Shown one piece after another: positions 6,930-15,600 of a stretch of 18,795 nt of DNA. The stretch lies in the NCBI GenBank assembly GCA_964415045.1, contig CAYPZL010000111.1:1-18795 (forward strand), read 5' to 3'. The stretch comes from CAYPZL01 sp964415045. Its GTDB lineage: Bacteria > Planctomycetota > Phycisphaerae > Sedimentisphaerales > Anaerobacaceae. Made by a program: the position numbers and the translations under genes. The notes under the pieces are model-generated. The model made no database searches, was not told the origin of the DNA, and was given only the letters and a program-made list of their open reading frames with translations. How positions within the stretch are numbered: the first letter of the stretch is position 1; every line of letters starts with the position of its first letter.

Positions 6930-9126
6930 TTTTCCGCGTCCGGCGGCGTTTGGAGGAGCGTTTGCGGCGGGCTTTTTGCTGCCGGGCCGGGCGGGGCATG
7001 GCCGCGATGAGGTCGCGGGCGGGAGCTAGGTCGAGCTGTCCGGCCGCCGGATGCACGGCCACGATGCGGACGCGCAGGTTCTGCGCCAGTCGCAGCAGAG
7101 CGCCGGTGTGCCGGCCCACCAGGCACTGGCTTTGCTCGTCGAATTGCCAGCGATCCGGTCCCAGGGCCTCGCGGGGGATCAGGCCTTCCACGCCGTATTC
7201 GGGCAGATGCACCGCGGCGCCGTATCCCGTCAGATTCACGATCACCCCGTCGAATTCATCGCCCACCCGCCGGCGCAACAGGCCGAGCACGAGGATGGTC
7301 TTCGCTTCCTGCGTTGCTTCCTCGGCGGCCTCTTCGGTTTCGCACAGATGGCGGCCGATCTCCACCAGTTCGCCGAAGGCGTACTGACGACGGGCCCGGT
7401 CCACCTGCCCGGCCAGATACGCCTGCAACGCCCGGTGTACCATGAGGTCCGCATAGCGCCGAATGGGACTGGTGAAGTGACAGTACTTCGAGGCGGCCAG
7501 GGCGTAATGGCCGACGCTGGCCGGGGCGTACGCCGCCCGCTCCAGCGTGCGCAGGACCAGGAGGTGGACCGGCAGGCCGATCCGGGTGTCGCGCACCCGG
7601 TCCAGCAGGCCCTGCAAGTCCGCGCGATGGGGTCGTCGCGACACCGTCACGCCCAGCAGCCGCAGCGTTTGCGAGAGCTGCCGCAGCGCCTTGACGTCGG
7701 GCTCGGCATGAATGCGCCGCATGAAGGGAATGCACAGACGGTCCAGCAGCGTTGCGACCGCGACGTTGGCCTCGACCATGAACATCTCGATGATCGTGTG
7801 GGGATAGCTGGTGTCCGCGGCCTGCACGCCCGTGACCTGTTCGGACTCATCCATAACGACTTCGCATACGGGCATCTTCAGTTGCAGCATGCCCGCCTGG
7901 CGGCGCCGGCGCTCGATGCAGCGGGCCAGCGTCTCCATGTCGCGCAGCAGGGCGACCACCTCCGGCGCCAGGCCGGCGGTGTCTCCCTTCAACGCCCGGT
8001 CGGCCTGCTGATACGTCAGGCGGGCGCGGGACTGGATGAGCGTATTGGCAATGCGAGTGGACTGAATCACGCCGTCCTTGCTGTACGTCAGGAACACGCT
8101 CTTGGCGTAGCGTCGCTGCCCCGGCTGCAAAGAGCACACGTCGTTGCTCAGCATCTCCGGCAGCATGGGCAGCGTCTTGCCGGGCAGATAGACGCTGTTG
8201 CCCCGGGCGCGGGCGGAGCGGTCCAGGGCCGAGTCGGCCGGGACGAAATGGCTGACGTCGGCGATGTGGACGCCGAGGACCCAGGAGCCCTCTTCGTCGC
8301 GGGTCAAACTGATGGCGTCGTCGAAATCCTGCGCGTCGGGCGGGTCGATGGTGACAATCAACGTGCCGGTGACGTCCTCGCGGTCTTGCGTGCGGCGCGG
8401 ATTGAAATCGGCCCGCGCGTTGCAGGCTTGCACGAGGCTGGCCGAGTCGAAGGCTTCGGGAAGGTCGTGGCGCTGAATGACGGAGGCGATCTCGGCGTCG
8501 TGTCGCCCGGTGCGGCCCAGGACTTCGGTAATTACCCCGCTGGCCGGATGGGAGCTGCTCGGGTAGGAGCGAATCTGCACGACGACCTTGTCCCCGTGGC
8601 GAATCGTGCGGGTATCGACTCCTTCGATGACGATGGGTCGCGAAAAGTCGCCCCCGTCCGGCTGGACCAGCCAGCCGTCCCGCTCCTGGCGCACGGCCCC
8701 GACCACCAGGACGTGGGCCCGCTCTAAGACCTTGACAATCTTCCCGGTCAGGCGGTCCCGGCCCTGCCTTGACTTTTTGCGCACCACTTTCGCCACCACG
8801 CGGTCGCCGGTCATGGCGCTTCCCGTCGCCTTGGCGGGAATGAACAAATCGTCGTTCGCGTGGGACTGCTGGGGGGTGACGAAGCCGTACCCGCGGCCGT
8901 CGGCCCGGAAGAGCCCGGTGACCTCGTCCGACAGCACCGGCAGCCGGACGAGATTCCCCGGACCGACGATCACGCTGCCCTCGGTGCACAGGCAGTCCAG
9001 AGCCTCCTCGAAAACCGCTCTGAGCGGCCCGTGGATGCCAAGCTCCTGCTCCAGGTGGACGAGCTTGCGCGGCGCGCCGTCCTTTTGCAGCAGGTGAAGA
9101 ATATGACTCTTCAGAGTTTCGCGCAT
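6925..9126 (-). CDS. rnr: Ribonuclease R (RNB-family 3'-5' exoribonuclease)
   Basis: A 733-residue processive 3'-5' exoribonuclease that degrades structured RNA, including mRNA and damaged rRNA. Domains in order: an N-terminal winged-helix segment (about 1-65), cold-shock/OB domains (about 66-220), the RNB catalytic domain (about 245-570) and an S1 RNA-binding domain (about 635-705). A very basic tail (KKARRKRSSKRRR-like) ends the protein. The catalytic acidic cluster is TIDPPDAQDFDDAIS with D261, D267, D269 and D270, and SPIRRYADLMVHRAL is the usual RNB signature. It is somewhat shorter than E. coli RNase R (813 aa). GGAG directly abuts the ATG at 9126, too close to act as a normal binding site, and a TATAAT lies 6 nt upstream, so the mRNA may be leaderless. 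It lies upstream of trkH on the same strand. Confidence 0.93.
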   Translation of the reverse strand: MRETLKSHILHLLQKDGAPRKLVHLEQELGIHGPLRAVFEEALDCLCTEGSVIVGPGNLVRLPVLSDEVTGLFRADGRGYGFVTPQQSHANDDLFIPAKATGSAMTGDRVVAKVVRKKSRQGRDRLTGKIVKVLERAHVLVVGAVRQERDGWLVQPDGGDFSRPIVIEGVDTRTIRHGDKVVVQIRSYPSSSHPASGVITEVLGRTGRHDAEIASVIQRHDLPEAFDSASLVQACNARADFNPRRTQDREDVTGTLIVTIDPPDAQDFDDAISLTRDEEGSWVLGVHIADVSHFVPADSALDRSARARGNSVYLPGKTLPMLPEMLSNDVCSLQPGQRRYAKSVFLTYSKDGVIQSTRIANTLIQSRARLTYQQADRALKGDTAGLAPEVVALLRDMETLARCIERRRRQAGMLQLKMPVCEVVMDESEQVTGVQAADTSYPHTIIEMFMVEANVAVATLLDRLCIPFMRRIHAEPDVKALRQLSQTLRLLGVTVSRRPHRADLQGLLDRVRDTRIGLPVHLLVLRTLERAAYAPASVGHYALAASKYCHFTSPIRRYADLMVHRALQAYLAGQVDRARRQYAFGELVEIGRHLCETEEAAEEATQEAKTILVLGLLRRRVGDEFDGVIVNLTGYGAAVHLPEYGVEGLIPREALGPDRWQFDEQSQCLVGRHTGALLRLAQNLRVRIVAVHPAAGQLDLAPARDLIAAMPRPARQQKARRKRSSKRRRTRKT

Positions 9127-9132
9127 CTCCGT

Positions 9133-9161
9133 ATTATATCGTCAGCCCGGCGCGGTTGCAG
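9133..9161 (-). promoter_or_regulatory. Sigma-70-type promoter of rnr, probably giving a leaderless mRNA
   Basis: A perfect TATAAT occupies 9138-9133 on the minus strand. A weak -35, CTGCAA (9161-9156), lies 17 nt upstream. The usual start of transcription, about 7 nt past the -10, falls on or next to the A of the rnr ATG at 9126. Confidence 0.55.
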
Positions 9162-9242
9162 GCCGCAAATGCCACACCTGCCGATGTCTGAAAAATGTTA
9201 CCGGCCGGACCCCGGAAAACGTTACAATAGTCCGGTGGCGCG

Positions 9243-9268
9243 AATCGTGAAGCGTATCTCGTAACGAC
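9243..9268. repeat. Dispersed repeat, copy 3 (reverse orientation)
   Basis: On the minus strand this reads CGTTACGAGATACGCTTCACG, the best-preserved copy of the family also found at 6734-6768 and 6897-6929. It lies in the divergent gap between rnr and the PPC-domain gene. Confidence 0.6.
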
Positions 9269-9271
9269 CGT

Positions 9272-9308
9272 CGCTTCACGCTTCACGCTTCACGAATGAC
9301 GCTTCACG
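9272..9308. repeat. Heptanucleotide tandem repeat (CGCTTCA)n
   Basis: Units of 7 nt run in phase: CGCTTCA three times (9272-9292), CGAATGA (9293-9299) and CGCTTCA again (9300-9306), ending in CG. The unit equals the 3' half of the neighbouring dispersed repeat. The array sits in the 5' leader region of the PPC-domain gene, ending 20 nt before its start codon. Confidence 0.75.
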
Positions 9309-9327
9309 CAATGTCGGGAGGAGTCAC

Positions 9328-11748
9328 ATGTCCTTTGACGGGAAAGTGCTGTTGGTGACGCTGGCGTTGTCGGCGGCGTCGGTGTCGGGCCAGTCGAGTA
9401 CGAATACGCCGCAGATCGGGTACCTGTATCCCGCCGGCGGCCAGGCCGGCAGCGTCATTCAAATCACCGCCGGCGGCCAGTTCCTCCGGGGCCCGACCGC
9501 CGTGCATGTCTCCGGCGCCGGGGTACGGGCCAAAGTCATCAAGTTTATCCGACCGCTTCGGAATCTGCAGAAGGAGCAGCGCGACCTGCTCCAGAAGCGT
9601 CTGAAGGAGGTGCGGGACAAGCGGCTGGCCGAACTATCCACCACGAGTCGCCGGCGTTCCACGTCCTCTCAGAGACGCGCGCCGGCAAAACGGGCGGCTA
9701 AGCCGAAGCCGGCGCAGAAAGACAGCGATGCCAAGACGGTGGAGGTGAAGCTGCCGGACCATCCATTGTTGCGCGACCTCGACAACAAGAGCCTCAGAGA
9801 GCTGGCACACATTACGAGCATTCTCTTCTTCCCGCGCAGCAAGCAGCAGACCAACCGCCAGCTTGCCGAAATGGTGCTGATCGAGGTGACGATCGATCCG
9901 GATGCCGAGCCCGGCGATCGCGAGCTTCGGATCGCAACCAACACCGGGCTGACCAATCCCGTGATTTTCCAGGTGGGGCTGCTGCCGGAAGTGCGCGAGC
10001 TGGAACCCAACGACGAGCAGGCGTATCCCGAGCTGCGCAATCTGCCGCAGGGGGTCCGGCCGCCCCGGACCAGGCCGCTCGATCTGCCCGTGTCGCTGAA
10101 CGGACAGATCATGCCGGGCGACGTCGATCGTTTTCGCTTCCGCGCGCGGCAGGGACAGCGGCTCGTTATCACGGCGCACGCCCGGAGCCTGATCCCGTAT
10201 CTGGCTGATGCCGTTCCCGGCTGGTTCCAGGCGACGCTGGCTCTCTATGACGCCACCGGCGCCGAAGTCGCCTTCGCCGACGATTACCGCTTCGATCCCG
10301 ATCCCGTTCTGTTCTATGAGATTCCGCGCACCGGCGAATACGAGCTGGAGATTCGCGATTCCATCTATCGCGGGCGGGAGGATTTCGTCTACCGCATCGC
10401 CGTGAGCGAGCAGCCGTTCATCACACGGGCGTTCCCGTTAGGCGGGCGGGCGGGTGCGAAGACCGTCGCCACGGTCGCCGGCTGGAACCTGCCCGAGACC
10501 GAACTGCCGCTGGACACCGCCCCGGGCCGTGACTCCATCCGCCACACCGCTTACCGGGAGGGGAAACGGCTCTCCAATTCGATTGCGTACGCCGTCGATA
10601 CGTTGGCCGAATGCGAGGAGGTCGAATCCAATAACGACATCGAAAGCGCCCAGCGGATCGAGCTGCCGAAGATCGTCAACGGTCGCATCGACGCCGCCGG
10701 CGACGTCGACGTGTTCCGCTTTCAAGCCCGCGCCGGCGACGAGGTGGTGGCCGAAGTGGCCGCCCGCCGGTTGAATTCTCCGCTCGATTCGCTCGTGCGG
10801 CTGACGGACGCCTCCGGCGCCGTGCTGCAATGGAACGACGATCACGTGTCCAAGGAGAGCTACCTGCACAAGGACGTCGTCGGCCTGGTCACGCACCACG
10901 CCGATTCGTATCTGAGAGCCGAGCTGCCGCGGGCCGGGACGTATTACGTGCACCTGGCCGATGCGCAGCAGCACGGCGGAGAGGCGTACGGTTATCGCCT
11001 TCGCGTCAGCGCCCCGCGTGGCGATTTCGCGCTGCGCGCGACGCCGTCCAGCCTCTTTATGCGTCCCGGCGCGATCGTTCCGATCTACGTGCATGCGCTG
11101 CGGCAGGACGGATTCGACGGCGCGATCGACGTGGCGCTGAAGAACGCCTCGGCCGGCTTTGTCCTTCACGGCGGGCGGATCCCCGCCGGCTGCGACCGCG
11201 TGCGCATGACGCTGGCCGCACCGCCCAAAGCCCCGGCCCGGCCGCTTGAGCTGCAACTGGAAGGTCGGGCCCGCATCGACGGACGCACGGTCCGCCGCCC
11301 GGTTGTTCCCGCCGACGACAGGATGCAGGCGTTCCTCTATCGCCATCTGGTGCCCGCGCAGCAGCTTCTGGTTTCGGTGCAGAAATCCAAATGGCGCGTG
11401 CCGCCCATCGAATTAGCCAGTGAGAGCCCCGTGCGCATTGTCGCCGGCGGCTCGGCCGAGGTGCGCATCAAGGCGCGCAGAGGAGCAGCCTTGAAAGAGA
11501 TGTCGCTGGAACTGAGAGAGCCGCCTGCGGGAGTGACGCTTGCCGATGTCACCGTGCTGCCCGATGGGCTGGCGTTCCAACTGAAGGCCGACAAGGAGGC
11601 CGCCCCCGCGGGCCTCGCGGACAATCTGATCGTCGAGGCGTTCCGGGAGACCACGCCCAAGGCCCAGGAGGGCAAGCCCGCGCCGCAAAAGCGTCGCTAC
11701 TCGATGGGCGTCCTGCCCGCCATCCCCATTGAAATCGTCGCGCGCTGA
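9328..11748 (+). CDS. Secreted PPC-domain protein of planctomycete type, no protease domain
   Basis: An 806-residue exported protein. A signal peptide (about 1-21, ending ASVSG before Q) is followed by a TIG/IPT-like strand-rich segment (about 29-75, with YPAGGQAGSVIQITAGGQFL). Next comes a very basic Ser/Arg/Ala/Lys/Pro-rich linker (about 105-132). Then come two pre-peptidase C-terminal (PPC) beta-sandwich domains, about 225-360 and 430-560, each opening with an ExEPNDE or EVESNND motif and containing a GDVDRFRF or GDVDVFRF strand. The C-terminal 240 residues form further beta-rich domains. No peptidase or other catalytic motif is visible, so it is probably a binding or scaffold protein of the cell surface or periplasm. 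GGGAGGA lies about 6 nt before the ATG. It precedes a sigma factor and kinase on the same strand. Confidence 0.8.
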   Translation: MSFDGKVLLVTLALSAASVSGQSSTNTPQIGYLYPAGGQAGSVIQITAGGQFLRGPTAVHVSGAGVRAKVIKFIRPLRNLQKEQRDLLQKRLKEVRDKRLAELSTTSRRRSTSSQRRAPAKRAAKPKPAQKDSDAKTVEVKLPDHPLLRDLDNKSLRELAHITSILFFPRSKQQTNRQLAEMVLIEVTIDPDAEPGDRELRIATNTGLTNPVIFQVGLLPEVRELEPNDEQAYPELRNLPQGVRPPRTRPLDLPVSLNGQIMPGDVDRFRFRARQGQRLVITAHARSLIPYLADAVPGWFQATLALYDATGAEVAFADDYRFDPDPVLFYEIPRTGEYELEIRDSIYRGREDFVYRIAVSEQPFITRAFPLGGRAGAKTVATVAGWNLPETELPLDTAPGRDSIRHTAYREGKRLSNSIAYAVDTLAECEEVESNNDIESAQRIELPKIVNGRIDAAGDVDVFRFQARAGDEVVAEVAARRLNSPLDSLVRLTDASGAVLQWNDDHVSKESYLHKDVVGLVTHHADSYLRAELPRAGTYYVHLADAQQHGGEAYGYRLRVSAPRGDFALRATPSSLFMRPGAIVPIYVHALRQDGFDGAIDVALKNASAGFVLHGGRIPAGCDRVRMTLAAPPKAPARPLELQLEGRARIDGRTVRRPVVPADDRMQAFLYRHLVPAQQLLVSVQKSKWRVPPIELASESPVRIVAGGSAEVRIKARRGAALKEMSLELREPPAGVTLADVTVLPDGLAFQLKADKEAAPAGLADNLIVEAFRETTPKAQEGKPAPQKRRYSMGVLPAIPIEIVAR

Positions 11749-11792
11749 GCCTGGCCCCGCGACTATTCCGCACTTGCCCTCCGATTTTGCTC

Positions 11793-11808
11793 TGGCACGC
11801 GCCACGCT
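11793..11808 (+). promoter_or_regulatory. Possible sigma-54-like promoter before the ECF-like sigma gene
   Basis: TGGCACG at 11793-11799 followed by GCT at 11806-11808 puts GG and GC exactly 12 nt apart, as in -24/-12 promoters. The TT before GC is missing. The same bases also form an imperfect palindrome (TGGC-ACGC-GCCA), and a GACAAT hexamer lies at 11816-11821. This is a weak call. Confidence 0.2.
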
Positions 11809-11860
11809 TTTGGGGGACAATAGACCCGTGTCAACGGAGAGCACAACGGTGGGGAGTGCC

Positions 11861-12430
11861 ATGAGCGACGTCACACGCATATTGAACGCCATTGAACGGG
11901 GGGACGCGAAAGCGACAGACGAGCTTCTGCCACTGGTCTACGAAGAGCTACGGCTGCTGGCCGCCCAGAAGCTGTCGCGCGAGGCGCCCGGACAGACGCT
12001 CCAGGCCACAGCCCTGGTCCACGAGGCATATCTTCGCCTGGTCGGGTCCGACCATGAGAGCTGGGAGAACCGCCGGCACTTCTTCGGGTCCGCCGCCGAG
12101 GCGATGCGGCGGATTCTGGTCGATCATGCCCGCCGAAAAAAGAGCCGACGGCACGGCGGCGCCCACCACCGGGTCGAGCTCGATGGACTGGAGGCAACTG
12201 TGAGCGAACCGCCGGAGGATTTGCTCCGACTCGACGAGGCCCTCACGAAATTGGCCGAACAGGATCCCGACGTCGCCGAGCTGGTGAAGCTCCGCTATTT
12301 CGGCGGGCTCACCCTCGAGCAGGCGGCCGAAATCAAGGGTATCTCCCGCCGCACGGCCGGAAGGCACTGGAATTACGCCCGCCTCTGGCTCTACCGGGAG
12401 GTTACCCGCAAGAACGACGGGGTCGATTGA
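11861..12430 (+). CDS. ECF-like sigma factor (short sigma-70 family, planctomycete/acidobacterial type)
   Basis: A 189-residue sigma factor of the ECF-like group (the TIGR02999 type common in Planctomycetes and Acidobacteria). Region 2 is about residues 5-95, containing LPLVYEELRLLAAQKL and TLQATALVHEAYLRLV, then FFGSAAEAMRRILVDHARRK. Region 4 is about 122-182, with VAELVKLRYFGGLTLEQAAE and the recognition helix ISRRTAGRHWNYARLWL. I start at the ATG at 11861, which has GGGGAG about 6 nt upstream and matches where homologues begin. The frame is open further upstream but not conserved. No anti-sigma gene follows. Instead a giant Ser/Thr kinase lies 190 nt downstream, a pairing seen widely in planctomycetes and suggesting phosphorylation-based control. 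Confidence 0.9.
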   Translation: MSDVTRILNAIERGDAKATDELLPLVYEELRLLAAQKLSREAPGQTLQATALVHEAYLRLVGSDHESWENRRHFFGSAAEAMRRILVDHARRKKSRRHGGAHHRVELDGLEATVSEPPEDLLRLDEALTKLAEQDPDVAELVKLRYFGGLTLEQAAEIKGISRRTAGRHWNYARLWLYREVTRKNDGVD

Positions 12431-12458
12431 CACCGTCGGCCTGACGGCCGGGCGGAAC

Positions 12459-12560
12459 AAAGCAAAAATCAAACGGCAAAAATCAAAATTGTGGAATCCC
12501 GGCACGCCGGGATGACTTCCTTATTCTTGCATTTTGCTGTTTGCATTTTGATTTTTTCTG
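12459..12560. repeat. Palindromic MITE-like or REP-like element
   Basis: The left arm has two units with GCAAAAATCAAA (12462-12473 and 12476-12487, period 14). The centre is a perfect stem ATCCCGGC-AC-GCCGGGAT (12497-12514). The right arm has two TTGCATTTTG units (12527-12536 and 12541-12550, also period 14) and ends in TGATTTTTTCTG. The arms are roughly inverted copies (AAAAATCAAA against TTTGATTTTT). It fills the gap between the sigma gene and the kinase gene and is far richer in A+T than its surroundings. There is no coding capacity. A small GTCCC-ATTC-GGGAC hairpin (12560-12573) follows. Confidence 0.6.
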
Positions 12561-12620
12561 TCCCATTCGGGACCCGAATTTCGCATGTAGAGTAGAGGCC
12601 GATGTGTACGGAGTCATGCT

Positions 12621-15600
12621 GTGGGTGAAAGACCGAAGGACATCAAAGAGATCCTCGCCGATGCCGCGAGTAAGACCTCGGCTCAAGAACGTTCCGCCTA
12701 TCTGGACGCCGTTTGCAGTCCTGATACGGCGCTGCGGAGCGAGGTCGAATCGCTGCTCCGGATGGAGCAGCAACTGGGCGACTTCCTCGAAGCCCCGCCG
12801 TTGCACGCTTCCATCGCCTGGGACGCCTCTCCGCTGAGCGAGGGTCCCGGGACGGTAATCGGGCGGTACAAGCTCCTGGAGAGGATCGGCGAGGGCGGGA
12901 TGGCGGTCGTGTACATGGCCGAGCAGGAGCAGCCCATCCGCCGCAAGGTGGCCCTCAAGATCATCAAGCTGGGCATGGACACTAAGCAGGTGATCGCCCG
13001 TTTCGAGGCCGAGCGCCAGGCGCTGGCGATGATGGACCATCCGAATATCGCCAAGGTCCTCGACGCCGGCGCCACCGAGACGGGACGGCCGTACTTCGTC
13101 ATGGAACTGGTCACCGGCGTCTCCATCACCGAATACTGCGACAAGAATAATCTAAGCACGAAGGACAGACTGGCGCTCTTCATCGAGGTCTGCGACGCCG
13201 TCCAGCATGCGCACCAGAAGGGGATCATTCACCGCGATATCAAGCCGTCCAACGTGATGGTCACACGGCGCGACGGCGCCCCGGTTCCCAAGGTCATCGA
13301 CTTTGGCATCGCCAAGGCCACGAACCAGAAACTGACGGAAAAGACGCTCTTCACGCGCTACGCTCACATCGTTGGTACCCCGGCCTACATGAGCCCCGAG
13401 CAAGCTGAACTCAGCGACCTGGATATCGATACGCGCTCCGACATCTACTCCCTCGGCGTGCTGCTCTACGAATTGCTCACGGGAACCACGCCGTTTAGCG
13501 AGGAGGAATTGCGTGAAGCAGGCTACATCGAAATGCAGCGTGTAATCCGCGAAGAAGAGCCCATCAAGCCTTCTACCAAGCTCAGCACGCTCGGTGAGAC
13601 CGTGACTGACATAGCAAAGCACCGCGGCTGTACTCCCGACCTCTTGAGGAAGGTGGTGCGGGGCGATCTCGACTGGATTGTGATGAAGTCGCTGGAGAAA
13701 GACCGGGCCCGACGCTACGATACGGCCAGTGCCGTGGCGACGGACATTCAGCACCATCTAGACCATGAGCCGGTCCTCGCTCGAGGTCCCAGCGCTGCCT
13801 ATCGTCTGCAGAAATTCTCTCGCCGCCACCGGAATCTACTGGTTGCTGTGCTGGGACTGCTCATCCTGGTCGCCTTACTGGTGAGCACTCTCTCAACACG
13901 GCATGAGAATCGCATGCGGGTTGCAGAGGCCGAGTCCTTCAGGCTCTCGGAGGCTCGCAACGCCTATACCAGGGCAGACCTGGCGACAACTCTCAAGACT
14001 GTCGAACCCATTCTTCACAGTCGGCAGGTTGGATCTGAAGCACGGCTTCTATACGCCGGTATTCTCGTAGATGCTCATCGCTATGATGAAGCTGCGGCCG
14101 AGCTGGAGAAGCTCGTCAACGAACGCCCAGAGATAGCTGGAGCAGCCCATTCACTATGGACCAGAGTGCTTTGGGAGAGTGAACAGTTGGATACTGAAAC
14201 ACTCGACAAGATTGAGGAACATCGACAGAAAGCAGAAGAGCTGCTTCCAGAGACCGCCGAAGCGTATTTCCTACGAGCGATGACGGCGCTCACCATAAGT
14301 GAGAGGTTTGAGTTCCTGGATCAAGCCCTGAAGGCGGATCCGAGCCATTACGGGGCTTGCCGACTGCGAGCTCTGACATACTACGCCTCCAGGAGATATG
14401 AGAAGATGAGGGAGGATGCACGCGTTATGGTTGTGTTGCGGCCTCGGGATTCCCTGGGGTACTCTCTCCGCGCGACTGCGTTGACGAAACTGGGTCGGTA
14501 CGAAGAGGCCATTGCTGATTACGACAGGGCTATTAGCTGCCCCTCCATAGAAGATCCACAGCGTGTCGAATTGTATGCCCAGCGTTGTGAGACTCTCATA
14601 CGGACAAGCAACTACGAGGAAGCCATCGCCTATGGGAACAGATGTCTAATGGAGTTCCCCGACGAAACCGTCCTACATTTTCATGTCTCCTGCGCCCTGA
14701 CGGCCTTGGGCCGTTACGAAGACGCAAGTGCTCTATTTGAACGAGTTGCCAAGCCAGATCCTGCATTGCGAAGCCGGTTTAGGGATTGGGCCATGAAGTA
14801 TGTTTTCGACACCCTGGAAGCGGGTCGATCGTGGCATCCTCCGGATAGTGATCCCCGGGGGATCGCGTCTCTGGCAATGATCGAGGCCGAGAAGATCTAC
14901 AATCATCTTTCGGCTCATGGGGCCATGCGACTCATCAGCGACGGCTTTGCTGCGGATTGGTCTCCAGACGGCAGGAAACTGGCTTTTAGTCTTGGGGTTC
15001 GTGGTACAAGCGGCTTGGCGACCTTTGATCTGACTTCCCGAGAAATGGACTTGCTGATCGTCCCCGGCAGGGATCCGAAATGGTCACCGGATGGCCGTCA
15101 TATTGCGTTCGTTCGTGATCGTCCAGCTCTATCGCTTTCCAAGCTCACAAAAGCTGAACGTCGCTACAGGTACTCGTGGACTGAGTGGGTGGAAGAGGTG
15201 GAGGTCTGGGTGGTAAGAGAGGATGGAACAGAACCAAGACGCCTAGCCAGCGGCGGTGGGCCTTTCTGGAGCCAGGATTCAAAGCACGTTAACTACAGTT
15301 TCAAGGGAATCCTCCGCTCAAAATCTATCGAAGACAGCGAAACTCCAGCCCAAGAGATCCTCAAGGTGACCGGTTCCGAGCTGAATGTGTCTCCGGATGG
15401 TAATTACGTGGCTAATTCAAGAAACGGCTCCCTGGAGATTAGGGAGCGCATTTCGCGGGCGGTCGTCGCCCAGTGTGAAGTGCCCCCAAGGCTCTCTCGA
15501 GGATCGTGGGCTCCAAACGGTCGCCAGTTGACCTTGTTAGATCTCAACGATCCCGAGACCACAACTGGCCTCTGGATCTATGATCTGGACGTAATGCAGA

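Noticed and set aside
7051..8727. A 558-codon open frame on the plus strand
   Set aside because: It is opposite the catalytic part of rnr. Its composition (Gln/His/Arg/Ala-rich, no domains) is typical of antisense frames of GC-rich genes.
9272..9308. Tandem repeats as a CRISPR array
   Set aside because: The units are 7 nt with no spacers, so this is a simple tandem repeat.
10438..11346. A 302-codon open frame on the minus strand
   Set aside because: It is antisense to the PPC-domain gene. No ribosome binding site or recognisable domain was seen.
12555..12573. GTCCC-ATTC-GGGAC hairpin as a terminator
   Set aside because: The stem is only 5 bp and the T-run precedes it on the plus strand. 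No T-run follows on the minus strand beyond mixed A/T. It is more likely part of, or next to, the palindromic element.
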